From the NCBI RefSeq assembly GCF_025854275.1, contig NZ_CP107567.1, positions 5,270,001 through 5,334,000 of the forward strand: 64,000 bases of DNA, in the 5' to 3' direction. Shown here piece after piece: positions 26,418-34,364 of this stretch. The notes beneath the pieces are model-generated. The model worked only from the letters and a program-made list of their open reading frames with translations, was not told the DNA's origin and searched no databases. This stretch comes from Streptomyces peucetius (GTDB lineage: Bacteria; Actinomycetota; Actinomycetes; Streptomycetales; Streptomycetaceae). Each line of letters starts with the position of its first letter. Within the stretch, counting starts at the first letter, position 1. The translations under genes and the position numbers were made by a program.

Positions 26418-27386
26418 TCACACAATCACACGCAGTGCACGGCGTACGCCTGTGAACGCCACGCTGGTACGCAGCCCGAGGTGGTCACCGTCCATCTGGA
26501 AGGGCAGCGGCACCTTTGAATGCAAGGTGAAGTCGGTCTGGTCATGAAGTGTGAGTGCGTGCTTTCCGCGCGGCCCGCGCTCCGGGCCGGAAGTCAGCAG
26601 CTGGGTCCCGTAACGGGCCACGGCGGGGGTCGACAGCTTCGACAGTCCGAGCACGTCGAGAGCCGTGTCGAAGGAGGCCTTCGGGGACGCGTACACCGGG
26701 CGATTGCCCAGGTAGGTCCAGGGGGAGGTGTTGCAGACTATGGACAGCACCAGGCCCGCCACGGGGTCCGCGCCGGGCCGTTCCAGGGTGATCGTGCCGT
26801 GCCGGCGGTGCGGGTCGTCGAAGAACTGGCGCAGTACCTGCCGGACGTAGAGCGAGTGGGTCGAGCGCTTGCCGCGTTCGCGATGCTGTTCGACCCGGCC
26901 GACCACGCCGGCGTCGAAGCCGAGCCCGGCGCAGAAGGTGAACCAGCGCGGCGGCACACCCTCGTCCTCGGTCCCGGGAACGCCGGCCGCGAGACCGAGG
27001 CCGACCGTCTGCTCGGTCCGGTCGCGCAGCGCGTCCAGGATCGCGCCGGTCGCTTCGACGGCGTCGTTCGGCAGACCGAGGGCGCGGGCGAACACGTTCG
27101 TCGAGCCGCCGGGGACGACGGCGAGGCGGGGGAGATGGTCGGGGTCGGGGCCGTTGTGGAGCAGCCCGTTCACGACCTCGTTGACGGTGCCGTCGCCACC
27201 GAGGGCGACGACGAGGTCGATGTCACTGGACTCGGCGGCGCGGCGGCCGAGGTCGCGGGCGTGGCCGCGGTACTCCGTGGTGACCGCCTCGAGTTTCATC
27301 TCGCTGGCGAGCGCGTGGATCAGTACGTCGCGCGTGCGGGCACTGGTGGTGGTTGCTGCCGGATTGACCACGAGAAGTGCGCGCAT
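26418..27386 (-). CDS. Diacylglycerol-kinase-family lipid kinase
   Basis: A 322-aa protein of the DAGK/YegS family. It opens MRALLVVNPAATTTSARTRD and has the nucleotide loop LGGDGTVNEVVNGLL (Gly-Gly-Asp at 63-65) and VVPGGSTNVFARALGLP. The C-terminal beta-sandwich ends KVPLPFQMDGDHLG, the region that completes the active site. These enzymes phosphorylate diacylglycerol or related membrane lipids, or long-chain bases; the substrate is not evident. The ATG at 27386 is preceded by TACGCT and a 7-nt spacer, so the mRNA is probably leaderless. Confidence 0.9.
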   Translation of the reverse strand: MRALLVVNPAATTTSARTRDVLIHALASEMKLEAVTTEYRGHARDLGRRAAESSDIDLVVALGGDGTVNEVVNGLLHNGPDPDHLPRLAVVPGGSTNVFARALGLPNDAVEATGAILDALRDRTEQTVGLGLAAGVPGTEDEGVPPRWFTFCAGLGFDAGVVGRVEQHRERGKRSTHSLYVRQVLRQFFDDPHRRHGTITLERPGADPVAGLVLSIVCNTSPWTYLGNRPVYASPKASFDTALDVLGLSKLSTPAVARYGTQLLTSGPERGPRGKHALTLHDQTDFTLHSKVPLPFQMDGDHLGLRTSVAFTGVRRALRVIV

Positions 27387-27393
27387 GCGATGC

Positions 27394-27399
27394 AGCGTA
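27394..27399 (-). promoter_or_regulatory. -10 hexamer of the leaderless lipid kinase promoter
   Basis: TACGCT on the minus strand, 7 nt before the ATG at 27386. Confidence 0.5.
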
Positions 27400-27493
27400 C
27401 CTACTGGGGGGTACCTGGCCCAGTCCGGGCTTCCGGGGCGGGGGCGGGCTTCCGGGTCCGGCCCGGAAGCCCGGGGAGGCTCGGCGTGACGGC

Positions 27494-27499
27494 TACCCT
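27494..27499 (+). promoter_or_regulatory. -10 hexamer of a leaderless promoter
   Basis: TACCCT, then 6 nt, then the GTG at 27506. It is divergent from the lipid kinase promoter about 100 nt away. Confidence 0.5.
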
Positions 27500-27505
27500 G
27501 CAGGG

Positions 27506-27922
27506 GTGAGCAGCGACGACCAGACCCCCCGCCCCGACCGCCCCTCGCGCCTGACCGCGGCGGCCGCGGTGTGCGCCGCCGAGGGGCTGGCGCTGGTGGT
27601 GGGTGGCGTGTACATGCTTGTGATGGGCCTGCTGGGGCGCTCCGACAGCGCCTCCCAGGCGGAGATGGGCGGCCTGACGCTGATGGCGCTCGGCGTGATC
27701 CCGCTGGCGGCGGCGCGTGGGCTGGTGCGGCGACGCGGCTGGAGCCGCGGGCCGGCGATCATCACCCAGCTGATCGCGCTGATCCCCGCGTGGACGCTGC
27801 TGCGCGCCTCGGGCGCGCTGATTCCGCTGGGCGTGGTGCTGGCGGCGGTCGCGGTGACGGGGCTGGTGCTGCTGGTCAACCCGACGACGGCGGAAGCGCT
27901 GGGTATTCGCGGCCGCGCGTAG
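27506..27922 (+). CDS. Small membrane protein of unknown function
   Basis: A 138-aa protein with four hydrophobic segments: AAAAVCAAEGLALVVGGVYMLVMGLL, MGGLTLMALGVIPLAAARGLV, PAIITQLIALIPAWTLL and ALIPLGVVLAAVAVTGLVLLV. A charged N-terminus VSSDDQTPRPDRPSR precedes them. I do not recognise a named family; such four-helix proteins are common next to core genes in Streptomyces. The start is the GTG at 27506, placed by the -10 hexamer. It is divergent from the lipid kinase and convergent with sigH across a repeat-rich gap. Confidence 0.75.
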   Translation: MSSDDQTPRPDRPSRLTAAAAVCAAEGLALVVGGVYMLVMGLLGRSDSASQAEMGGLTLMALGVIPLAAARGLVRRRGWSRGPAIITQLIALIPAWTLLRASGALIPLGVVLAAVAVTGLVLLVNPTTAEALGIRGRA

Positions 27923-28037
27923 CCCTTGGGCGGGCGGCAGGCCGGTCCGCTCGGGTTGCGGTGGGCCGCTGCGCGGGGCCTGTTCCCCACCCCGCCCCTT
28001 CCCGCTGTACCGATATGCGCCTCCGCTGCGTGGCGGG

Positions 28038-28266
28038 CTCCTCCCCCTACGCCTGGCGGCGTGGGGGGACCCCCAGGACCGGTACCGCGCTTCGCGCGGC
28101 GGCCTCGAACGCCGGCCGGGCCGACTGTGTCAGCCGCGCTGGGGGTACTCCCCCTACGCCTGGCGGCGTGGGAGGTACCCCCCACCCACGGCCGCCAGGC
28201 CGTAGGGGAGATCGAGGCGCGGGGGTCCGGTGGGGGTCCCCCCAGGCCGCCAGGCCTAGGGGGAGG
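28038..28266. repeat. Cluster of four GC-rich palindromic repeats
   Basis: CTCCCCCTACGCCTGGCGGC occurs twice in direct orientation (28041-28065 and 28148-28172 as 25-bp identical copies). Two related inverted copies are near 28189-28212 and 28238-28265 (GGCCGCCAGGC and CTAGGGGGAG). Together they can fold into large stems at the 3' ends of the convergent genes on both sides. The surrounding 27923-28276 has no credible gene. Confidence 0.75.
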
Positions 28267-28276
28267 AGCCCCGGGG

Positions 28277-29218
28277 CTACTCCTCGACCAGCAGGCGTTC
28301 GCGCAGCTGTGCCAGCGTCCGCGCCAGCAGGCGGGAGACGTGCATCTGGGAGATGCCGACCTCCTGCGCGATCTGGGACTGGGTCATGTTCCCGAAGAAC
28401 CGCAGCAGCAGAATGCGCTTCTCGCGCGGCGGCAGGTCCTCCAGCAGCGGCTTGAGGGACTCGCGGTACTCGACGCCCTCCAGCGCCTCGTCCTCCGCCC
28501 CCAGGGTGTCCGCCACCGCGGGGGACTCGTCGTCGGTGTCGGGGACGTCGAGGGACAGCGTGGAGTACGCGTTCGCGGACTCCAGGCCTTCAAGGACCTC
28601 CTCCTCCGAGATGCCGAGGCGCTCCGCCAGCTCGTGCACGGTCGGGGAGCGGCCGTGCTGCTGGGAGAGCTCGGCGGTCGCCGTCGTGAGCGAGAGCCGC
28701 AGCTCCTGCAGACGGCGCGGCACCCGGACCGCCCACCCCTTGTCCCGGAAGTGCCGCTTGATCTCGCCGACCACGGTCGGTGTCGCGTACGTCGAGAACT
28801 CGACACCGCGGTCCGGGTCGAACCGGTCCACCGACTTGATCAGACCGATCGTCGCGACCTGAGTGAGGTCGTCCAGCGGTTCCCCGCGGTTGCGGAAGCG
28901 CCGCGCCAGGTGCTCGACCAGCGGCAGATGCATCCGGACGAGCTGGTTGCGCAGCTCCGCCCGCTCGGGCGACCCGTCGGGCAGTGCGCGCAGTGCGATG
29001 AACATCGCCCGCGCGCCGCTGCGGTCGTGGGGGTCCGGGTGCTGCCGGTGTTCGCTCATACGGTCCGCCCGCTCTGCCGAGGCCGTACGGCCCTCAGGTT
29101 CGTCCACCACCGGGTGCGGCCGCGCCTGTTGCTCAGGGATGCCGGCCGACGTGCTCAGCGCCCTGGGGCTCCGCTCCTCGTCCTCCCGCATCGAACCGTC
29201 CCCGTTTCCGCTGCTCAC
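28277..29218 (-). CDS. sigH: Alternative sigma factor SigH (SigB/SigF type)
   Basis: A 313-aa group-3 sigma factor. It has region 2 (LPLVEHLARRFRNRGEPLDDLTQVATIGLIKSVDRFDP), the FSTYATPTVVGEIKRHFRDKGW core-binding block, region 3 and region 4 (LPPREKRILLLRFFGNMTQSQIAQEVGISQMHVSRLL). About 65 acidic N-terminal residues precede region 2, as in S. coelicolor SigH, which is processed into shorter forms and acts in osmotic stress and septation. The GTG start overlaps the anti-sigma stop codon (GTGA). A first ATG lies at 29191, and MSEHRQH gives a further possible internal start. Confidence 0.92.
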   Translation of the reverse strand: MSSGNGDGSMREDEERSPRALSTSAGIPEQQARPHPVVDEPEGRTASAERADRMSEHRQHPDPHDRSGARAMFIALRALPDGSPERAELRNQLVRMHLPLVEHLARRFRNRGEPLDDLTQVATIGLIKSVDRFDPDRGVEFSTYATPTVVGEIKRHFRDKGWAVRVPRRLQELRLSLTTATAELSQQHGRSPTVHELAERLGISEEEVLEGLESANAYSTLSLDVPDTDDESPAVADTLGAEDEALEGVEYRESLKPLLEDLPPREKRILLLRFFGNMTQSQIAQEVGISQMHVSRLLARTLAQLRERLLVEE

Positions 29219-29628
29219 GCCGGCCCGGGTCCCGCGCCGCGCTGTTTGTACAGGCTGATGGCCACCGTACGGTCGTCGGCGACCGACGAGTCGACCTTCC
29301 CGGCCAGTGCGGAGAGCACCGTCCAGGCGAACGTGTCGCGCTCCGGCGCCCGGCCGTCGGTGGTGGGCGCGGAGACCGTCACCTCCAGTGAGTCGTCGAC
29401 GAGGCGGAACACACAGCTCAGAACAGATCCGGGGACGGCCTGCTGGAGCAGGATCGCGCACGCCTCGTCCACCGCGATCCGCAGGTCCTCGATCTCGTCG
29501 AGGGTGAAGTCCAAGCGCGCTGCGAGGCCGGCGGTGGCCGTTCGCAGCACGGACAGGTAGGCACCCGCAGCGGGCAGCCGGACTTCCACGAAGTCCTGGG
29601 TCCCGGGCTCGCCTGCGATATGGGACAC
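29215..29628 (-). CDS. prsH: RsbW-like anti-sigma factor of SigH (UshX/PrsH)
   Basis: A 137-aa GHKL-ATPase-fold protein (LDFTLDEIEDLRIAVDEACAILLQ carries the N-box helix). In S. coelicolor the equivalent protein binds and inhibits SigH and is itself countered by anti-anti-sigma factors. The GTG at 29628 (VSHIAGEPG) follows GGAGG with normal spacing; upstream TTG and GTG codons are less likely. Its stop codon overlaps the sigH start, so sigma and anti-sigma are made in step. The cognate anti-anti-sigma gene is not in the window. Confidence 0.92.
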   Translation of the reverse strand: MSHIAGEPGTQDFVEVRLPAAGAYLSVLRTATAGLAARLDFTLDEIEDLRIAVDEACAILLQQAVPGSVLSCVFRLVDDSLEVTVSAPTTDGRAPERDTFAWTVLSALAGKVDSSVADDRTVAISLYKQRGAGPGPA

Positions 29629-29767
29629 CCTCACCTCCAAGGTGGCACAAGCTCAATCCGGGCCGCGGCGTTGGCCCGCGGCCGTGCGTTACGTGTTCGA
29701 TCACGCAGCCAGGTCTGGCCTGGCGACGCTATCGCGATCCATGGTGCCGTGTCGCCAGGGCCCCCAT

Positions 29768-29783
29768 GGTGATGACTGTCACT
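29768..29783. promoter_or_regulatory. BldD-like binding site upstream of prsH-sigH
   Basis: On the minus strand AGTGACAGTCATCACC fits the BldD pattern AGTGA-(n)-TCAC. BldD is known to repress a sigH promoter in S. coelicolor. The site lies 140 nt upstream of prsH. Confidence 0.55.
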
Positions 29784-29871
29784 CAATGTAAATCGATGAG
29801 CACACACAGTGGCTAGTGGTCTGCGTCTGCCAATTCATCCGGATCCGGGGGATGGTTGACGTACCCAGACG

Positions 29872-30132
29872 TCAGACGATCGAACCGTCGACGAAGCACC
29901 ACCGCCACACCTGTCCCGGCTCGAAACTGCGCATCACCGCGTGCGCGGTCTCCTGGAAATGCGTGCTCGCGTGCTGTTTCGGCGATGAGTCGCAGCAGCC
30001 GACGTGCCCGCACACCAGGCACAACCGCAGCTGGACCGGGTGGCTGCCGGCCGCCAGGCACTCCACGCAGGTGTCGCTCAGCGGCAGTGGTTCGGGGCGC
30101 GGCAGTTCGGCCACGTGCGGACACTCGCTCAT
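29872..30132 (-). CDS. UBP-type zinc-finger protein
   Basis: An 86-aa protein with the full ligand set of a UBP zinc finger: CPHV, CVECLAAGSHPVQLRLCLVCGHVGCCDSS, then KQHASTHFQETAHAVMRSF and RWCFVD. In eukaryotes the fold binds ubiquitin C-termini; in bacteria its role is unknown. It stands back-to-back, 40 nt away, with an Na+/H+ antiporter gene. UBP fingers are often fused or adjacent to CPA1 antiporters, so a regulatory link is plausible (inference). Confidence 0.85.
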   Translation of the reverse strand: MSECPHVAELPRPEPLPLSDTCVECLAAGSHPVQLRLCLVCGHVGCCDSSPKQHASTHFQETAHAVMRSFEPGQVWRWCFVDGSIV

Positions 30133-30172
30133 GATTGCCAGACTACGACGTAGCTGAGCGAGGGTCGGTGCG

Positions 30173-31771
30173 ATGGAAGCATTGCCGCTGGTGGGGCTGA
30201 TCGCCGTGAGCGCCGCGGTGGCCGGGGCGGCCCGCAGGACGCCGGTGCCGGCGCCGCTGCTGCTGGTGGCGGCCGGGCTGATCGCCTCGTACGTACCGGG
30301 CGTACCCGACTACCACCTCGACCCGCACATCGTGCTGCCGCTGGTGCTGCCGCCGCTGCTGCACATGGCCGCTCTGGAGAGCTCGTACCTCGACCTGCGG
30401 GCCAACATCCGGCCCGTCGCGCTGCTGTCGGTGGGCTATGTCCTGTTCGCGACGGTCGCGGTCGGCTGTCTCGCCTACCTGCTGGTGCCCGAGCTGCCGC
30501 TGCCGACCGCCCTGGTGCTCGGCGCGGTGATCGCGCCTCCGGACGCCGTCGCCGCCACGGCCATCGCGCGCCGGCTCGGTCTGCCCGGCCGGATCACCAC
30601 GATCCTCCAAGGTGAATCCTTGGTGAACGATGCCACCGCGATCACCGCCTACAAGGTGGCACTGGCCGCCGCCGTCGGTGCCGGCGCGAGCTGGGGCGGC
30701 GGACTCGAGGAGTTCGCGCTCGCCTCGCTCGGCGGTGTGGGCGTCGGCCTGGCGCTGATGCTTCCCATCCACTGGCTGCGCCGCCGTCTGAAGGAGGCGC
30801 TGCTGCAGAACACGCTGTCGTTGCTCATCCCGTTCATCGCCTACGCCGCCGCGGAGCAGGTCCACGCGTCCGGGGTGCTCGCGGTGGTCGTCGTCGCGCT
30901 GTACCTGGGCCACCACTCCTGGCAGGTGGACTTCGCGACACGGCTCCAGGAGGAAGCGGTCTGGAAGATGGTCGCGTTCGTCCTGGAGTCCGCCGTCTTC
31001 GCGCTGATCGGCCTGCAGCTGGCGTTCGTGGTGGAGGGGCTCGGCGGCTACGGCGTCGCCGAAGCGCTCCTGTACGCGGCCGGGGTGTTCGCCGCCGTGG
31101 TCGTGGTGCGGTTCGTGTGGGTGTACCCGGCGACGTTCCTGCCGCCCATGGTGTCCCGGCGGATCAGGGAACGTGAGCCCGACACCAACTGGACCGCTCC
31201 CCTGATCGTCGGCTGGGCCGGTATGCGCGGAGTCGTGTCCCTCGCCATCGCCTTCTCGATCCCGCTGACGACCGCGAGCGGCGAGGACTTCCCGGCCCGC
31301 AACCTGGTCCTGTTCCTCACCTTCACGACGGTCATCGGGACGCTGGTGGTGCAGGGACTGACACTGCCGTCGCTGATCCGCGCGCTCAGGATTCCCGGAC
31401 GCGACGTCCAGGCGGAGACGCTGGCCGAGGCGCAGGCCCAGAGCAAGGCGTCCGCGGCGGCCGAACAGCGGCTGCGCGAGCTGCTCGACGACGAACGCAA
31501 CACGCTGCCCGAGCCGCTGGCGGACCGGCTGCGGGCAGTGCTAGAACGCCGCAGGAACGCCGTCTGGGAGCGCCTCGGCACGGTCAACGCGGTGACGGGG
31601 GAGTCCGCGGACGACACGTACCGGCGGCTGGCCAGGGAGATGATCTCCACCGAGCGGGACGTCTTCGTCGAGCTGCGCGACCGGCGGGAGATCGACGACG
31701 AGATGATGCGTACGCTGCTGCGCCGGCTCGACCTGGAGGAGGCGGCCGCGTACCGCGAGGAGACGGCCTGA
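30173..31771 (+). CDS. CPA1-family Na+/H+ antiporter (NhaP type)
   Basis: A 532-aa membrane protein with about twelve segments. The ion-binding region is VIAPPDAVAATAIARRLG followed by ILQGESLVNDATAITAYK, and GWAGMRGVVSLAIA is the conserved cytoplasmic loop and helix of NhaP-type antiporters. The C-terminal 130 residues are a soluble, helical, charged tail (about 400-532), probably regulatory. It likely exports Na+ or K+ in exchange for H+ for pH and salt homeostasis, which suits the adjacent osmotic-stress sigH region. Confidence 0.9.
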   Translation: MEALPLVGLIAVSAAVAGAARRTPVPAPLLLVAAGLIASYVPGVPDYHLDPHIVLPLVLPPLLHMAALESSYLDLRANIRPVALLSVGYVLFATVAVGCLAYLLVPELPLPTALVLGAVIAPPDAVAATAIARRLGLPGRITTILQGESLVNDATAITAYKVALAAAVGAGASWGGGLEEFALASLGGVGVGLALMLPIHWLRRRLKEALLQNTLSLLIPFIAYAAAEQVHASGVLAVVVVALYLGHHSWQVDFATRLQEEAVWKMVAFVLESAVFALIGLQLAFVVEGLGGYGVAEALLYAAGVFAAVVVVRFVWVYPATFLPPMVSRRIREREPDTNWTAPLIVGWAGMRGVVSLAIAFSIPLTTASGEDFPARNLVLFLTFTTVIGTLVVQGLTLPSLIRALRIPGRDVQAETLAEAQAQSKASAAAEQRLRELLDDERNTLPEPLADRLRAVLERRRNAVWERLGTVNAVTGESADDTYRRLAREMISTERDVFVELRDRREIDDEMMRTLLRRLDLEEAAAYREETA

Positions 31772-31775
31772 GCGG

Positions 31776-32705
31776 TCACGCGCGGCGGTCGAGGGCCGAT
31801 CCGTCCTCCTGGCCGGTGACGACCGCCGCGACGGTCGTACCGGGCGCGAAGGCGCCCTCGGCGGCGAGTCCCACCAGCCCGTGGAGCAGCTTGGCGACGT
31901 ACACCCGCTCCACGGGCACCTTGTGACGGGCCTCGAAGTCGGCCGCGAACCGCTCGAGTCCGGGGGTCGTACGGGCGTATCCGCCGAAGTGGAACCGCTC
32001 GTCCAGGGACCAGTCGCCGACGGGGCCGCCGAAGGCGGCGTGCTGGAGGGAGCGCACAGCCTCTGCCATGAAGCCGCCCCTCAGTACGGGGAAGCCCACG
32101 GCACGCTGTCCGTCGTCGAGGCCCGCGGCCAGCCCCGCGAGGGTGCCGCCCGTCCCGCAGGCGACGGCCACCACGTCGGCCAGGCCGCGCAGTTCGCGGC
32201 CGAGCTCCGCGCAGCCGGTGGCGGCGAGTGCGTTGCTGCCGCCCTCGGGGACCACGTACACGTCGTCCGCCCCCGTCTGTTCGCGTATCCGTGCCAGCAC
32301 CGCGGGGTCGTCCTTGGTGCGGTAGGTCGTGCGGTCGACGAACAGCAGCCGCATGCCGTCCGCGGCGCACCGGGCCAGGGAGGGGTTGAGGGGGCGCTTG
32401 GCGAGCTCGTCGCCCCGCACGACGCCGATGGTGCGGAAGCCGAGCAGCCGGCCCGCGGCGGCCGTCGCGCGCAGATGGTTGGAGTAGGCGCCGCCGAACG
32501 TCAGCACCGGCCGGCCGGCGGCGGCCCGCAGGTTCGGGGCCAGCTTGCGCCACTTGTTGCCCGGCAGATCCGGATGGATCAGATCGTCGCGCTTGAGGAG
32601 CAGCCGCACCCCGTAGCGGGAGAAACGATTGTCCTCGACCTGCTCCAGCGGTGACGGCAGCCTCGGCCGCAGGGTGGCGGCGGGATCGGGGGTCGTCTGC
32701 GGCAT
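31776..32705 (-). CDS. PLP-dependent D-cysteine desulfhydrase / ACC deaminase family enzyme
   Basis: A 309-aa fold-type II PLP enzyme. The Schiff-base lysine is Lys51 in HPDLPGNKWRKLAPNL, and TFGGAYSNHLRATAAAG is the substrate-binding motif of this family. EGGSNALAATGCAEL and CGTGGTLAG (phosphate cup) follow. The family includes both 1-aminocyclopropane-1-carboxylate deaminases and D-cysteine desulfhydrases, and sequence alone does not settle which. It converges on the antiporter gene with 4 nt between stop codons. Start at the ATG at 32705; CAGAAT with a 6-nt spacer precedes it. Confidence 0.85.
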   Translation of the reverse strand: MPQTTPDPAATLRPRLPSPLEQVEDNRFSRYGVRLLLKRDDLIHPDLPGNKWRKLAPNLRAAAGRPVLTFGGAYSNHLRATAAAGRLLGFRTIGVVRGDELAKRPLNPSLARCAADGMRLLFVDRTTYRTKDDPAVLARIREQTGADDVYVVPEGGSNALAATGCAELGRELRGLADVVAVACGTGGTLAGLAAGLDDGQRAVGFPVLRGGFMAEAVRSLQHAAFGGPVGDWSLDERFHFGGYARTTPGLERFAADFEARHKVPVERVYVAKLLHGLVGLAAEGAFAPGTTVAAVVTGQEDGSALDRRA

Positions 32706-32853
32706 GGATACATTCTGGCCGCCGGTGCGAACAGATCCGGCTACTGCCCGGTTCTGCGGTGATTCAGTCGCACTCATTTGTGTAATGGCGTACTTACAGA
32801 CCGCGGTGAAACGCTCTCTTCTGCAGGCCAGCACATGATCGAGAGGGAGTCCC

Positions 32854-34272
32854 ATGACGGTTGGTTCGGTCGGTTCCGTAGGCGAGGACGTGCGCGACCA
32901 GTCGCCCCAGCAGAGTCTCGGCACCGCCGCCGCACGGAATCTCGCAACCACCACCAAGTCCGTGCCGCAGATGCAGGAGATCACCTCTCGGTGGCTGCTG
33001 CGGATGCTGCCGTGGGTGCAGGTCCAGGGCGGCACGTACCGGGTGAACCGCCGCCTCAGCTACTCGGTGGGCGACGGGCGGGTCACATTCGTCCAGACCG
33101 GGGACCGTGTCACGGTGATCCCCGCCGAGCTCGGTGAGCTGCCCGCACTGCGCAACTTCGGCGACGAGGCGGCGCTCACGGAGCTCGCGCAGCGGTGCGA
33201 GCAGCGCGAGTTCGAAGCGGGGCAGGTGCTGGCGGCCGGCGGGGAGGCGGCCGACAGGATCTTCCTCCTCGCGCACGGCAGGGTGGAGAAGGTCGGCGAG
33301 GGCCCGTACGGGGACGAGGCGGTCGTCGAAGTCCTCGCCGACGGCTCCTACTTCGGCGACCAGTCGCTGCTGGACGGCGACGCGGTCTGGCAGTACACCG
33401 CGCGGGCGGCGACCGCCTGCACCGTGCTGGTCCTCACCAGGGCCGACGTGCTCAACCTGGCGGAGCGGGCGGAGTCGCTGCGCACCCATCTGGCGAGCCT
33501 CGTGTCGCTGCCTCGGCAGCGGACGAACAAGTACGGCGAAGCGGAAATCGACCTGTCGGCCGGCCATGTCGGCGAAGCCGTCGTGCCGCACACCTACGTG
33601 GACTACGAGGCGGCGCCGCGGGAGTACGAACTGAGCGTCGCCCAGACGGTGCTGAAAGTGCACAGCCGGGTCGCGGACCTCTACAACCAGCCGATGAACC
33701 AGACGGAACAGCAGCTGCGGCTGACCGTCGAGGCACTGCGCGAGCGACAGGAGCACGAGCTCGTCAACAACCGCGAGTTCGGTCTGCTCAACAACTGCGA
33801 CTACGGGCAGCGGCTCCAGCCGCACGACGGTGTGCCCAGCCCCGACGACATGGACGAACTGCTCTCGCGGCGCCGGGGTTCGAAGCTCTTTCTCGCCCAC
33901 CCGCGTGCCATCGCCGCCTTCGGACGCGAGTGCAACAGGCGCGGACTGGTGCCCGACAGCGTGGAGGTCGCCGGCCACCAGGTGCCCGCCTGGCGCGGGG
34001 TGCCGATCTTCCCGTGCAACAAGATCCCGGTGTCCGAGGCCCGGACCACCTCGATCATCTGCATGCGTACGGGCGAGGAGGAGCAGGGCGTCATCGGGCT
34101 GCAGCAGAGCGGCATCCCGGACGAGATCGAGCCGAGCCTGTCGGTGCGCTTCATGGGTATCGACGAGCAGGCGATCATCTCGTACCTGGTCACCGCCTAC
34201 TACTCGGCGGCGGTGCTGGTCCCGGACGCGCTCGGCGTCCTGGAGAACGTGGAGGTGAGCCGTTGGCGGTGA
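32854..34272 (+). CDS. Family 2B encapsulin shell protein with cyclic-nucleotide-binding-like domain (EshA type)
   Basis: A 472-aa protein. Residues 1-60 form an extended N-arm leading into the HK97-like fold ([25 protein letters not shown]). Residues about 97-205 are an inserted cNMP-binding-like domain ([43 protein letters not shown]). The shell fold resumes with [17 protein letters not shown] to the C-terminus. In the nucleotide cassette the usual Gly-Glu is Gly-Asp and Pro-Arg-Ala-Ala is Ala-Arg-Ala-Ala, so ligand preference may be altered. It belongs to the Streptomyces EshA/EshB group. GAGGGAG precedes the ATG; a polyprenyl synthase gene follows and is the likely cargo. Confidence 0.9.
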   Translation: MTVGSVGSVGEDVRDQSPQQSLGTAAARNLATTTKSVPQMQEITSRWLLRMLPWVQVQGGTYRVNRRLSYSVGDGRVTFVQTGDRVTVIPAELGELPALRNFGDEAALTELAQRCEQREFEAGQVLAAGGEAADRIFLLAHGRVEKVGEGPYGDEAVVEVLADGSYFGDQSLLDGDAVWQYTARAATACTVLVLTRADVLNLAERAESLRTHLASLVSLPRQRTNKYGEAEIDLSAGHVGEAVVPHTYVDYEAAPREYELSVAQTVLKVHSRVADLYNQPMNQTEQQLRLTVEALRERQEHELVNNREFGLLNNCDYGQRLQPHDGVPSPDDMDELLSRRRGSKLFLAHPRAIAAFGRECNRRGLVPDSVEVAGHQVPAWRGVPIFPCNKIPVSEARTTSIICMRTGEEEQGVIGLQQSGIPDEIEPSLSVRFMGIDEQAIISYLVTAYYSAAVLVPDALGVLENVEVSRWR

Positions 34273-34297
34273 CATGCCCCTCCACGACGTGACCTCC

Positions 34298-34322
34298 GGG
34301 GACGCGGCACCGCCGCGTCCCC
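34298..34322 (+). terminator. Hairpin between shell and cargo genes
   Basis: Perfect 10-bp arms GGGGACGCGG / CCGCGTCCCC with a 6-nt loop, 25 nt after the encapsulin stop codon. It can cause partial termination or protect the shell mRNA, lowering cargo relative to shell. Confidence 0.6.
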
Positions 34323-34364
34323 GCCCGTGAGGAGCGAAGCCACCATCGGGAAAGGACCGCCCAG

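Noticed and set aside
32706..32853. Methylisoborneol-type terpene cyclase or methyltransferase near the encapsulin
   Set aside because: Neighbours on both sides were read: a PLP enzyme, the prenyltransferase and a DHFR-like protein. None is a cyclase or SAM-dependent prenyl methyltransferase.
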